DNA of 40,972 nt from Clostridia bacterium (GCA_017539905.1 JAFYBZ010000008.1:1-40972), one strand, 5' to 3'. Positions 17,517 through 25,750 are shown, numbered from the stretch's first letter. The notes: a model not told the origin generated them from the letters alone. A program made the numbers and translations.

Positions 17517-19370
17517 TTAAAATGCCCTTACTTTACTTTGTTGCCCTGGCTCACAACATCCTGCTGGTTTAGGACCTGCCGGCCATCCTGCGGTATTACT
17601 CCATTCATATGTTCCAGTTGCATCTAAACAAACCCATTGTCCATCTATTTCTGCTGCTACAAAATAATGACCTTGTACATGAACTCCCCAAGTTTTTATG
17701 TTAATTGCATCTAATGCACATTTTAAAATTCTTGCTCCATCTCCACAATTAGTTCCGCATGCCTGATCATACATATCTGATACACATGGCCATAATTCAC
17801 TTGATTCTGCATATAAGCAATATCCGAATTTTGCTCTTACATTGTTATGCACTTCTTGTGGTGTTTTCCCTTGCATATCTTTATCTAAATTGGATCCTTG
17901 TTTACATCTTGGTTTATAGTGTTGCTCTTGTGGTTCAAATCCTGCTTTATGTAAGTCTGGGGCATTTGGACCATGCTCTCCAATGTAAGCATTATTATTT
18001 GGCATAATTTCGCCAATCCAAAAGCAATCATCTCCATATCCTCCTCCACCACCACTTGTGGTTGAAGATATTCCACCTGTTCCTACTGTTGCATTAATTG
18101 GATCTTCAGGTGTATCAGGTCCATATTTTAGGTGTAAGCTCATTATTGGTGCTTGTTTTGGAGTCCATCTTAATTTATATGCTTGTACAAAAAATATTTC
18201 GTAATTTTTCTTTTCTACTTCGACTTCATACTTTTTACCATCATCTGTGGTTATTTTTTGTACTGTTTTCGCTTTGTCATCTATTTTTTGAAGTATTTCA
18301 TTCAAATTTGTTATATTTGCACCTTTAAATGTTTTTGGTTCATTCTTTTTGGCTGCAAGCATCTCGCCACCTGTTTTTGATGTTGGACCTGATACTTTTA
18401 TTAGTGTTTTTGGTACTTTTATCCATGAACCGACAGTAATGTTTGGATTATAGATACAATTTAGTTGAAGATCTAACGAATAATCTCGCACATGTGCAGA
18501 CAACAATGCATCTGCTTTAGCCTTCGCTGTTTCTGCATCATCTTCTGGAAAATTATAATGAAAAACACTTTCTCCATATACCTCAACTAACGCATCATGT
18601 TGTAGTTTGATTATTCCTTCTGCATATGTTACTTCAACTGTGTTGTACAATCCATCTGTTGTCCAATTCCGTACTATACTATCGGTGATGATTTCTGATG
18701 GTTTAAGTTCTAAAATATAGTCTTCATATTGATCTCTATATGAAAAAAGTTGTTGAAAAGAAAGTAAGTATGCCATATTGTTTGCAATAATGAATATTCC
18801 ATCAATTGCTCCAATCATTTGTTTAATAAGTCCATAAAAGGTTTTGTCAGGTATTAATACAGCACTTCCACCTTCTGTTGTCGAAGTTGTTGTGCTACCA
18901 GTAATAGATTGTCCATTTAATCCTTGTATTGCTGCTTGCAACATTTCTTCAGGTGTTTTTCCACCATATACTGCAAGACATTTGCCTTGTGCTTTTTGAT
19001 TCATTTCAGGGTATGTCATATTTGCAAATTCATCACATACTGAATTACAATCACTATCTTTTGGTATAATGGCTGTTTTAAATGATTCTTCTGATGTTAC
19101 CAAATTAGAAGCATCTCCTCTGATAACAAAAATATCAAAGTCATATAAATCATGTGTTCCATCTGCAAAAGAAAATAGACTTGCTGCCATCAGATAAATG
19201 CCGATTTTACCTTTTGCTTCTGAACTGTATCCTTTTGAAGAAAAAGGTGATGGACCAACTGATAGTTGCTCTACATCATGTCCTTCACGTCTTAATCCCT
19301 CAGCAACTGTATTAATTGCAGTGGCATCTCCACCTGTGTTTGAATCGCATCCTAATATTATGCTTGCCAT
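17517..19370 (-). CDS. Tail-hub-like protein with C71-type pseudomurein endoisopeptidase domain
   Basis: 617 residues in at least three parts. 1-150: a Gly-rich alpha/beta domain (ILGCDSNTGGDATAINTVAEGL...), not recognised. A T/S/G linker (about 155-170) leads to 172-430, which resembles a hub or XkdQ-like segment (NITVGSWIKVPKTL). A Gly/Ser linker (431-445) precedes a transglutaminase-like domain with Cys542 (CGTNC), His568 (QGHYFVAAEI) and Asp583 (WVCLDAT), the triad of pseudomurein endoisopeptidases that cut the peptide cross-links of methanobacterial walls. Many extra Cys may bind metal or form disulphides. No SD-like site precedes the ATG; a TATA box about 25 bases before the likely start suggests a leaderless message. 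It is the first late gene; its role could be entry or host lysis. Confidence 0.8.
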   Translation of the reverse strand: MASIILGCDSNTGGDATAINTVAEGLRREGHDVEQLSVGPSPFSSKGYSSEAKGKIGIYLMAASLFSFADGTHDLYDFDIFVIRGDASNLVTSEESFKTAIIPKDSDCNSVCDEFANMTYPEMNQKAQGKCLAVYGGKTPEEMLQAAIQGLNGQSITGSTTTSTTEGGSAVLIPDKTFYGLIKQMIGAIDGIFIIANNMAYLLSFQQLFSYRDQYEDYILELKPSEIITDSIVRNWTTDGLYNTVEVTYAEGIIKLQHDALVEVYGESVFHYNFPEDDAETAKAKADALLSAHVRDYSLDLQLNCIYNPNITVGSWIKVPKTLIKVSGPTSKTGGEMLAAKKNEPKTFKGANITNLNEILQKIDDKAKTVQKITTDDGKKYEVEVEKKNYEIFFVQAYKLRWTPKQAPIMSLHLKYGPDTPEDPINATVGTGGISSTTSGGGGGYGDDCFWIGEIMPNNNAYIGEHGPNAPDLHKAGFEPQEQHYKPRCKQGSNLDKDMQGKTPQEVHNNVRAKFGYCLYAESSELWPCVSDMYDQACGTNCGDGARILKCALDAINIKTWGVHVQGHYFVAAEIDGQWVCLDATGTYEWSNTAGWPAGPKPAGCCEPGQQSKVRAF

Positions 19371-19395
19371 ATTAAAAAACCATCTAAACTTATTA

Positions 19396-19405
19396 ACTAT
19401 ATAAG
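19396..19405 (-). promoter_or_regulatory. Archaeal promoter (TATA box) of the late operon
   Basis: On the minus strand the sequence CTTATATAGT lies about 30 bases before the ATG at 19370, with no ribosome site between, so the transcript would be leaderless or nearly so. The same core recurs at 30224-30234 and 39964-39974. Confidence 0.6.
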
Positions 19406-19453
19406 TTCTACTATTTAAAGTTATTTATAGTTGGAGTTTTTTCAATATGTCCT

Positions 19454-19466
19454 ACATATATATTTT
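19454..19466 (+). promoter_or_regulatory. Archaeal promoter (TATA box) of the divergent regulator gene
   Basis: A TATATATT core centred near 19460 sits about 25 bases before the ATG at 19485, with A-rich sequence in between and no ribosome site; a leaderless mRNA is implied. It is divergent to the late promoter 50 bases away, so one protein bound between them could switch both. Confidence 0.5.
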
Positions 19467-19484
19467 AGAAAAAAAGCATTGATT

Positions 19485-19829
19485 ATGGAAAGTTTTGAAA
19501 TTAGAGTTGAAAATGCAAAAAGAGACTTTATGAATATGGATGGAGACTTGTGGGAAAATATTGATAAATTATGGGAATATGGATATAGTATGCGTGTTAT
19601 TTCTGAAATTACCGGTCTTACACGTAGTAAAATACAGCGTCATATTTCTGAAAATAATAAAGCCCGTAGTGATGATATTCCCACTCAAAATCGTGAATTA
19701 CGCGTTAAACAAACTCTCAATCTAATTAATCAAGGTTGGAGTAAAAATGAGATAGCAGAAGAGTTGGATTTGAATCCTCGCACTATTGGAAGTTACATTA
19801 AACAACTTAAAAATCAAGGTGCATTATAA
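19485..19829 (+). CDS. Double helix-turn-helix DNA-binding protein
   Basis: 114 residues from the ATG at 19485, chosen because the TATA box lies 25 bases before it; an upstream ATG would add 18 residues. Two helix-turn-helix units are visible: about 30-55 (YGYSMRVISEITGLTRSKIQRHI) and 78-105 (WSKNEIAEELDLNPRTIGSYIKQL). It is divergent from the late operon and overlaps the next gene by one base (TAATG), so it is expressed with the 392-residue protein. It could be a late-promoter regulator or the small terminase subunit; neither is proved. Confidence 0.65.
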   Translation: MESFEIRVENAKRDFMNMDGDLWENIDKLWEYGYSMRVISEITGLTRSKIQRHISENNKARSDDIPTQNRELRVKQTLNLINQGWSKNEIAEELDLNPRTIGSYIKQLKNQGAL

Positions 19830-21007
19830 TGGTTAGTAATATAACTTACATTAAACCAGCCAAATTTGCCGAAATTGTTGAACAACCATATTTAAAAATT
19901 GATTGGCGAGGATATAATCTTGGTGCTGGTTATGGGAATGTTTTTGGTAGAAGAAAACAAACCAAAATGATTGGACATGTTATGAATAGTTGTCCAAAAA
20001 TGAATACTTGTCGTAGATTAAACAGTACTTTATATCAATTTCGTAGAGGAAAATGGTATAACAACTGTTCTTTCTTTGCTGGTTTAATGGTCTTTTGTTA
20101 TAAAAATATTAAACATAAATTAACTTTTGAGCATTCAGAAATACAAAAAAGTGTTGTTTCGACTAGAAAATGTTGTGAAAGTTTGGTTTTTCCAGATTGG
20201 GCTGAACAAATGTTGGAAGATATTTGGGCATCAAATCCAAATTTTGAAGATTATTTAAAAACTTTGCATAAGAGTCCAAAATTGAATTTTGATTTAGAAA
20301 GTGCCTTAACTGTTTACCGTTTGCAAGGTGATGATGCTATTTTTGGTATTTTGGTTCAAATTTATACACTTCATGCCAATAATGCTAAAATAAATATTAA
20401 ATTAATTCCTGATTTACCTATTGTTAGTTATCCTACAGTATCTGATTTTGTTTCAGGTGTTTTTTTCCCAGTTGTTGTAACAAAATTTAGTAATAAACTT
20501 ACTTGGGAAAATAATGAAGATGGTTGTTTTTTAATTGATGAATATGGTGCTGCAATTGATTGTATAAGAAGTGGTGAATATACTTGTGCCAACGATCCTT
20601 TATCTAACCGATTAGGGTTTGTTTACCGTAGTGGTCGTGTTAATCATACTTGGCGTATTTGCCAAACTTGGATAGATATTGTTAATGCTGTAAAATATTA
20701 TGGTGGTGATGTATTAGTTCGTGGTTTAAGTGAGACCATATTACGTGCAGACTGGCGACGTTTTGGCCCTAATGGATTAGTTGTTGTTCATAGTATTGAT
20801 GGTAAAATTGGTGGTGCTGGTAATAATTGGAAACGACCACGAACTTTTAAAAGTGTTAAAGGTGTAGAAATAAATACTAAAAAAAGTGGTAAATATGTTA
20901 TTAATTTAAAAGGTGAAGTTGTTGATGTGCCTCCTGAAGGCCGTGTTATTTTTACTAATAGTGAAATGGAAGATTGGTTTGAGTTAAGTGGAATGTGTAG
21001 TGATTAG
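19829..21007 (+). CDS. Unrecognised 392-residue protein
   Basis: 392 residues, overlapping the helix-turn-helix gene by one base, so co-translated. No family recognised. Visible features: basic, Cys-containing N-third (CPKMNTCRRLN; GKWYNNCSFFAG; RKCCESLVFPDWAEQM), a central beta-rich region with NEDGCFLIDEYGAA, and a C-terminal part rich in W, R and G (RADWRRFGPNGLVVV...). There are no membrane segments. Codon use leans to CGT for Arg. The final stop overlaps the last stop of the converging minus operon. Given its partner it may act on DNA or on RNA polymerase. Confidence 0.6.
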   Translation: MVSNITYIKPAKFAEIVEQPYLKIDWRGYNLGAGYGNVFGRRKQTKMIGHVMNSCPKMNTCRRLNSTLYQFRRGKWYNNCSFFAGLMVFCYKNIKHKLTFEHSEIQKSVVSTRKCCESLVFPDWAEQMLEDIWASNPNFEDYLKTLHKSPKLNFDLESALTVYRLQGDDAIFGILVQIYTLHANNAKINIKLIPDLPIVSYPTVSDFVSGVFFPVVVTKFSNKLTWENNEDGCFLIDEYGAAIDCIRSGEYTCANDPLSNRLGFVYRSGRVNHTWRICQTWIDIVNAVKYYGGDVLVRGLSETILRADWRRFGPNGLVVVHSIDGKIGGAGNNWKRPRTFKSVKGVEINTKKSGKYVINLKGEVVDVPPEGRVIFTNSEMEDWFELSGMCSD

Positions 21008-21276
21008 AGTGCGTCAAGCATCTCTTTTCTTAATTCTTCTAATGATTCCAATCCTACTTGTAAATCTTTTGTGTGATTAGGATATTTCTTTTGTAATTTT
21101 TTGTTTTCTACAATTAGTTTTTCTACTTCTTTTAAATGTTGTTCTACTGTTTTTGGTTGTGTAGTTATTGTGTAAGTATAGTTTTTTCTTTGTATTGGAA
21201 CTTCTGAAACTTCATAATTATTACTGCAATATTTGCATGCTTCTGTTCCTGCTAATACGCACCAACATGCTCTCAT
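21004..21276 (-). CDS. Small cysteine-cluster protein
   Basis: 90 residues. N-terminus MRACWCVLAGTEACKYCSNN has a CxC...CxxC cluster (zinc-knuckle-like), followed by a helical, lysine-rich C-half (VEQHLKEVEKLIVENKKLQKK). This kind of small protein is common in early phage operons. ATGA overlap with the upstream gene. It is the last gene of the minus operon and its stop overlaps the convergent gene. Confidence 0.65.
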   Translation of the reverse strand: MRACWCVLAGTEACKYCSNNYEVSEVPIQRKNYTYTITTQPKTVEQHLKEVEKLIVENKKLQKKYPNHTKDLQVGLESLEELRKEMLDAL

Positions 21277-21599
21277 AATATCGATCCTCTTTTAATTTGT
21301 TCTTCTGTTAATCTATAATTTCGACTCATTATTGCGTGTTGAGCCAATTGCACTTTTTCCTGTTTTTTATCTATTAATGCAACTCCATACATAGTCATTA
21401 GACAAAACATTGGTGGAAAATTATATTTGTCAAAATAATTGCATTTTTCTTCGATTTTTCCAACTACTGAATTGAATAGTGCCCTATTTAATGGTGACCC
21501 ACGATACTCATTTATTATTTCTCGTATTTGGTTCATCATATTTTCAGCTATTTCACTTTCCTCTTGTATGTCTATGTCAATAATAAAGTTTGAATGCAT
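21273..21599 (-). CDS. Small protein, unknown
   Basis: 108 residues if started at the ATG at 21599 just after the upstream gene's stop; an in-frame GTG/ATG further upstream would overlap that gene extensively. Helical, with IDIQEESEIAENMMNQIREIINEYRG and YRLTEEQIKRGSIL. No family recognised; part of the early operon with overlapping neighbours. Confidence 0.6.
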   Translation of the reverse strand: MHSNFIIDIDIQEESEIAENMMNQIREIINEYRGSPLNRALFNSVVGKIEEKCNYFDKYNFPPMFCLMTMYGVALIDKKQEKVQLAQHAIMSRNYRLTEEQIKRGSIL

Positions 21600-21600
21600 T

Positions 21601-21939
21601 TTAATTCCAATTATCATTATATATCCATGAATATTGTGGATATTTGTTTGGGGGAAGTCGTGCAATTGCGTTTGGCACTCCATTGGTTGAGTCACTCTTT
21701 AATAAGAATATGTTTTTATGTTTTAAGTGGTTGATTGACAGATCTCCTCTATAATCTCCTTTGAATTGAAGTAACAATTTGCCTACTTGTTCGGCTTTGA
21801 ATAGTTGTACCGACATATCTCCATCAAATTGTTGTATTTCCAGCTTAAGATATAAGTGTTCTGGATCCATGAACTTCATTCCATAGCCATATTCTATTCC
21901 AAGTATTACTCCTTGTACGATTTGTTCTTCTTGTGTCAT
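21601..21939 (-). CDS. Small protein, unknown
   Basis: 112 residues, MTQEEQIVQGVILGIEYGYG..., with beta-rich centre (LYLKLEIQQFDGDMSVQLFKAEQVGKLLLQF) and PNKYPQYSWIYNDNWN at the end. Adjacent genes leave almost no gap. No domain recognised. Confidence 0.6.
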   Translation of the reverse strand: MTQEEQIVQGVILGIEYGYGMKFMDPEHLYLKLEIQQFDGDMSVQLFKAEQVGKLLLQFKGDYRGDLSINHLKHKNIFLLKSDSTNGVPNAIARLPPNKYPQYSWIYNDNWN

Positions 21940-21956
21940 GTGTAGTGTTTTGCTTT

Positions 21957-22298
21957 CTAATGTTTAAGAAAATATAATTCTTTTTTTAGTTCTTCATTTT
22001 CTAATGACACTTTTTCGATTTCTTTAATCAAGTCATCATCATCTATTTGTATAATTTCCTTAATTTCTTTTTCACTATACATATTTTGCCATGCAATTCT
22101 ATGTAGTCTTTCTCTTAATAAGGCATTTTCTCTTTGTAAATGACGATTAACACCTAATGTTTTTATTAGTTCTTCTCGCATATGTACTGTACGGGTTCTC
22201 TTTTCGTATTCGTAATTGTTTAAACTTCTAAGAACTTCTTCTACTGACATTTCCTTACCCATACGATAGTATTTACCATCTTTTTCAGTAATCATCAT
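21957..22298 (-). CDS. Coiled-coil small protein, unknown
   Basis: 113 residues with ATGA overlap to the methyltransferase gene. The middle and end are coiled-coil-like (LRERLHRIAW, LIKEIEKVSLENEELKKELYFLKH) with an acidic DDDDL patch. No family recognised; co-translation with the methyltransferase suggests related timing, not necessarily related function. Confidence 0.6.
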   Translation of the reverse strand: MMITEKDGKYYRMGKEMSVEEVLRSLNNYEYEKRTRTVHMREELIKTLGVNRHLQRENALLRERLHRIAWQNMYSEKEIKEIIQIDDDDLIKEIEKVSLENEELKKELYFLKH

Positions 22299-23440
22299 TT
22301 ATCACTTTTTATTATTTGTTCTGCACATTTCTTAATTACTTTGACATTTATAGCATTGCCGAGTTGCTTGTATGCTTGCTTGTCATCATCATCTAATTTA
22401 AAATCTTCTGGAAAGTCTTGTAGTCGTGCTGCTTCTCTTGGTGTTAATCTTCTTTTGTATCGACCAATTATTGGAATTTGTACCATTGCCACTAATGTTT
22501 GGAAGCAGTTTGGTGCTTTTACTCTTATTCCTGATTGTCTGATTTGAATGAGTCCTTCCCATATTGTATTTATGCGATTACCAGCTTGCCATTCAAATTT
22601 TTTCTGCACAACACCACACCATTCCAAATTATCCCATTTTTCTATCCATGCATCTATGAATTCCTGGTTTCTTTGGTATAATTCGTTGTTTCGTTCTATA
22701 ACTCTTTTTCGCCATTTTGATACATCTTCCGGTGGCTCTTTTTTTAACCAATCAAACCATATTGGAAAACCAATTACATCTAAATCTATACCTTGGTAGA
22801 ACTCATTCCACATTGTAAGCACTTTTTTTTCTTCTTCTGAAATATCATATCCATCTACTTCCGCATCCAACACTTCGTATATTGAATTGTCGTCTTTGGT
22901 TAGTTGGTTGCCGAGATTGATGGTTAGTGGTTCTTTTGCTTGATATACACCTAATATTATTACTCTTTCTCTTAACTGGGGTGTTCCAAAGTGATGTGGA
23001 CTTACAATAAGTGGTTGTTCTGTTAATTGGTAGCCAAGTTCTTTTAGATTGCCTTCTATTATTTGCCAAGTTCTTCCTTTATCATGTGAAGTTAAATTTT
23101 TGACATTTTCAAGAATTATGTATTTTGGATGATGATGCTTCAAAATTCGTGTTATTTCAAAAAATAATGTTCCTCTTGTTTGATCATCAAACCCTGCACA
23201 CTTTCCGGCAACACTAAATGTTTGACATGGAAATCCGGCACATAATACATCGTGCTGTGGTATATCTTCCGCATCTATTTCTTTGATATTGCCTTGTGGG
23301 GTGATTCCATAGTTATTTTCATAGACTTTTATTGCGTGTTTGTCTATTTCTGACGCGAATACGCATTCTCCGCCTAATTGTGTCATTGCTTGGTGGAATC
23401 CACCTATTCCTGCAAATAAGTCTATAAATTTGAATCCCAT
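22295..23440 (-). CDS. dcm: DNA (cytosine-5-)-methyltransferase
   Basis: 381 residues with the full set of C5-methyltransferase motifs: I (FIDLFAGIGGFHQA, 5-18), IV with catalytic Cys72 (GFPCQTFS), VI (LENVKNL, Glu111), VIII (QLRERVIILG), IX (LTPREAARLQDFPEDF) and X (KQLGNAINV). It transfers a methyl group from S-adenosylmethionine to carbon 5 of cytosine in a short target; the target-recognition region (about 180-310) gives no clue to it. No restriction enzyme partner is seen in the window, so it is an orphan enzyme likely to protect viral DNA from host restriction. Its start overlaps the upstream small gene by 19 bases. Confidence 0.92.
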   Translation of the reverse strand: MGFKFIDLFAGIGGFHQAMTQLGGECVFASEIDKHAIKVYENNYGITPQGNIKEIDAEDIPQHDVLCAGFPCQTFSVAGKCAGFDDQTRGTLFFEITRILKHHHPKYIILENVKNLTSHDKGRTWQIIEGNLKELGYQLTEQPLIVSPHHFGTPQLRERVIILGVYQAKEPLTINLGNQLTKDDNSIYEVLDAEVDGYDISEEEKKVLTMWNEFYQGIDLDVIGFPIWFDWLKKEPPEDVSKWRKRVIERNNELYQRNQEFIDAWIEKWDNLEWCGVVQKKFEWQAGNRINTIWEGLIQIRQSGIRVKAPNCFQTLVAMVQIPIIGRYKRRLTPREAARLQDFPEDFKLDDDDKQAYKQLGNAINVKVIKKCAEQIIKSDK

Positions 23441-23619
23441 TTGAATCTATCCATATTTTCATTGTTGCGTAGTGATTGAAGTGTGTAGGAAAGTGCATAT
23501 TTGAGCACTATTGCATCTAATTCTGTGCCTAAATATGGTTTTATTTCATCTATCCATCGTTGAATGTGTTCTGTATCCCAAGGAGTAAAATATTCTTCCC
23601 CATCTTCAATTACTGACAT
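23422..23619 (-). CDS. Small acidic protein, unknown
   Basis: 65 residues (MSVIEDGEEYFTPWDTEHIQRWIDEIKPYL...), mainly helical, with GGAAGTG upstream of its ATG. It overlaps the methyltransferase start by 19 bases in another frame. No family recognised. Confidence 0.55.
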   Translation of the reverse strand: MSVIEDGEEYFTPWDTEHIQRWIDEIKPYLGTELDAIVLKYALSYTLQSLRNNENMDRFKWDSNL

Positions 23620-23631
23620 TTTTTACACTTC

Positions 23632-23817
23632 CTAATCTAATATAAATTCTAATTCATCAGATATATGGTATTGCACACCACTCATATCTAATAAATCCAT
23701 CATACATTCAATTTCTTCTTTCAACTTCTTATTTTCTTCTCTGCATTGTTGCAGAGTTGCATTGAGAGTTGCATTTGCAGCTTTATAAGTGTTTAATTCA
23801 AGTTCTAATTTATGCAT
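23632..23817 (-). CDS. Small coiled-coil protein, unknown
   Basis: 61 residues when started at the ATG at 23817, which is preceded by GAGGTTAG; the longer frame to 23874 runs over the tiny membrane gene before it. Two-thirds is coiled-coil (LELELNTYKAANATLNATLQQCREENKKLKEEIE) and the end is acidic. Confidence 0.6.
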   Translation of the reverse strand: MHKLELELNTYKAANATLNATLQQCREENKKLKEEIECMMDLLDMSGVQYHISDELEFILD

Positions 23818-23821
23818 GCAA

Positions 23822-23893
23822 CTAACCTCGCAACAACCCAAGCGCCAATACAAAAAGAACCAGGAAAGTGGCAATAATAAGTCCGAATATCAT
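23822..23893 (-). CDS. Tiny membrane protein (23 residues)
   Basis: The ATG at 23893 reads MIFGLIIATFLVLFVLALGL, then LRG and stop; essentially one transmembrane helix. It starts two bases after the stop of the phosphoribosyltransferase gene, whose AGGTTAT end serves as ribosome site, and its own GAGGTTAG end serves the next gene. This compact spacing argues it is translated. Function unknown; holin-like or membrane-targeted regulatory peptides have this shape. Confidence 0.55.
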   Translation of the reverse strand: MIFGLIIATFLVLFVLALGLLRG

Positions 23894-23894
23894 T

Positions 23895-25301
23895 TTATAA
23901 CCTCTGTGCATATGTTAAAGCTCTACATTTAACATCTGCAAAGTCATGATCAATTAACAATTCCCCATTTTTAAATACTGTTTTTAGATAATTTGTTCTT
24001 TTATCATTAATTGGAACTGTTAAGAAAACACCATCATGGCAAATTAATTTAAATCTACCTGTTTTTGACTTTTTACTTGAATCTAATGGATTTTTAGATA
24101 TATCGTACCATTCACCATTTCTTAATTGAGCTGAGCATTTGAATGCGTTTCTTTGGGTATCTCTGTTTACTGATGTGTGCAATCCTCCACCCATTCCGAA
24201 GATGATGTTTTCTGCTGCCCAGTAGTCAGATTTCATGGCAAATAATATGTCTCTGATTTTTTGGTAATTGAGTCCATCTCCCCATAATAATCCAATATTA
24301 TCATCAAATACTTTGTATCCTTTTGTTGTGAGATGTGTGTTAAATCCTTTTGATAATAAGTCTAAACAATCACGTGTTGTTGCAACTGGATCTCCACTAT
24401 CAGGCCTGAACACTACTTTATTTCCTTCTTTATCTAAGAATTTGGTAATTGCAGAGTTGATTGGTGTGTTACCTGTTGCTTGACGTAAAAATTCTTTATA
24501 ATCATATGAATCAATAACTATGGATAAAATTCCATCTTTTGCTTGATTTATAACATTTAATACTTGGTCAAATTCACCATCTGAACCTAATGAAGTCATT
24601 ACACTATGTTCTGTTGCTTGAACTGAAAATCCATATATATATGGATCATTATAATAATTTTCAGGTATTGTAAGTGCTGGAATAGTGTCTGTTCCACTAA
24701 AACTAAGTAAATGGGCAGAACCACCTAACATTGCTGATTCTGTGGAACTTGCACCCCTATATCCAAAATCATGCAACATAAAGTCTATGTTTTTATCTGA
24801 TGATCCTGTTACTCCTAAATAAAAATCTATTAGTTTTCTTATTTCTGCTGATAATGTTGCTACTGTTGATGGATACCATACTTGAAGTAATAATGGTTCT
24901 AAATAATTAACTAACCAGTATGATTGTGTGTCTGTGTTTTCTACTGTCATCATTGCATTGCTTACATTTATTGGTGTTCCTTCAGAAACTGCTTTTATTT
25001 CAATTGGAAGTTTACCATAATGTTCGTCCAGTACATATTCCCATCCGCTTCTATTGAATATTCCTTTTCCAATGTGACTATTAACTATTCTTTCAGCTTC
25101 ATCTATTTTTTCTTCTGTAACTACTTTACCTTGCAAGTATTTTTTTATGATGTATTGTAATCCATAAAAAATTGTCTTGTTAAATTCTGCACCTGTTCTA
25201 CTCTCCATGTATGAGTAGATTTTTTGTGTACCTTTTGGATAAAGGTAGTGATGTGTTACTTTGTAACTGTCTGTTAATAAACAAATGTTGTTTTCAATCA
25301 T
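23895..25301 (-). CDS. nadV: Nicotinamide phosphoribosyltransferase
   Basis: 468 residues. Converts nicotinamide and phosphoribosyl pyrophosphate to nicotinamide mononucleotide, the first step in the direct salvage route to NAD+. Matches NAMPT along its length: DSYK (Asp11, Tyr13), HDFGYRG (177-183), GTDT (Asp205), EHSVM (His232), VFRPDSGDP (Arg299, Asp301) and GGGLHTSVNRDT. These correspond to the active-site residues of human NAMPT (D16, Y18, D219, H247, R311, D313). The gene has GAGGTGG upstream of its ATG and overlaps the DUF5662-like gene by ATGA. Viral copies are known to rebuild NAD+ during infection, including after host NADase defences. No NMN adenylyltransferase is seen in the window, so the host enzyme would be used. 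Confidence 0.92.
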   Translation of the reverse strand: MIENNICLLTDSYKVTHHYLYPKGTQKIYSYMESRTGAEFNKTIFYGLQYIIKKYLQGKVVTEEKIDEAERIVNSHIGKGIFNRSGWEYVLDEHYGKLPIEIKAVSEGTPINVSNAMMTVENTDTQSYWLVNYLEPLLLQVWYPSTVATLSAEIRKLIDFYLGVTGSSDKNIDFMLHDFGYRGASSTESAMLGGSAHLLSFSGTDTIPALTIPENYYNDPYIYGFSVQATEHSVMTSLGSDGEFDQVLNVINQAKDGILSIVIDSYDYKEFLRQATGNTPINSAITKFLDKEGNKVVFRPDSGDPVATTRDCLDLLSKGFNTHLTTKGYKVFDDNIGLLWGDGLNYQKIRDILFAMKSDYWAAENIIFGMGGGLHTSVNRDTQRNAFKCSAQLRNGEWYDISKNPLDSSKKSKTGRFKLICHDGVFLTVPINDKRTNYLKTVFKNGELLIDHDFADVKCRALTYAQRL

Positions 25302-25750
25302 TTTTCCACCTCTGCATCTAATTTTTTAATTGTATTATTAAAAGCTAATCGTAATGTTTCGTCATCTAAATTTATAAGTGTTGGGTTAATTTCTCCATCT
25401 CTTGCATATCCTGAACATATACAATCACATATAAATTCTATTACATCTACTAAATTAACATCGTCTTGTACTATTGTATTTAGATGATGTCTTTCTTGTG
25501 ATGTATGTATTTTTGCCCAATTCCTATCTATATATTGTGTCTTTGTAGTATTTCGCTTAACAATATCGTCATAGAAGTCTTCTGCATATTCTATTTTTGT
25601 CCAATCATGCTTTAAAGCTCTTATTTGCATAACATTTGCAACAATTAACATCATATTTCTTACATCTACTTGATGTTGTCTTGTTTCTTCAAGCATTTCT
25701 GTAAATGATGGGATTTTTTTATCCATATTAATTCTTTTTTCTATTTTCAT
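25298..25750 (-). CDS. DUF5662-like (HD-type) protein
   Basis: 150 residues with GGAGATGA before the ATG and ATGA overlap with the phosphoribosyltransferase gene. The pattern KHDWTKIEYAEDFY ... HTSQERHHLN ... VNLVDVIEFICDCICSGYARDGEI fits DUF5662 phage proteins, which carry HD-type metal-binding His/Asp residues (HD in HDW, HH in RHH, D in DVIE). Likely a small metal-dependent hydrolase, substrate unknown. Its tight coupling to the NAD salvage enzyme suggests a nucleotide-related role. Confidence 0.65.
   Translation of the reverse strand: MKIEKRINMDKKIPSFTEMLEETRQHQVDVRNMMLIVANVMQIRALKHDWTKIEYAEDFYDDIVKRNTTKTQYIDRNWAKIHTSQERHHLNTIVQDDVNLVDVIEFICDCICSGYARDGEINPTLINLDDETLRLAFNNTIKKLDAEVEK

Noticed and set aside
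22845..23069. 74-residue basic minus-strand frame inside the methyltransferase gene
   Set aside because: Out of frame within a gene with all family motifs; no ribosome site.
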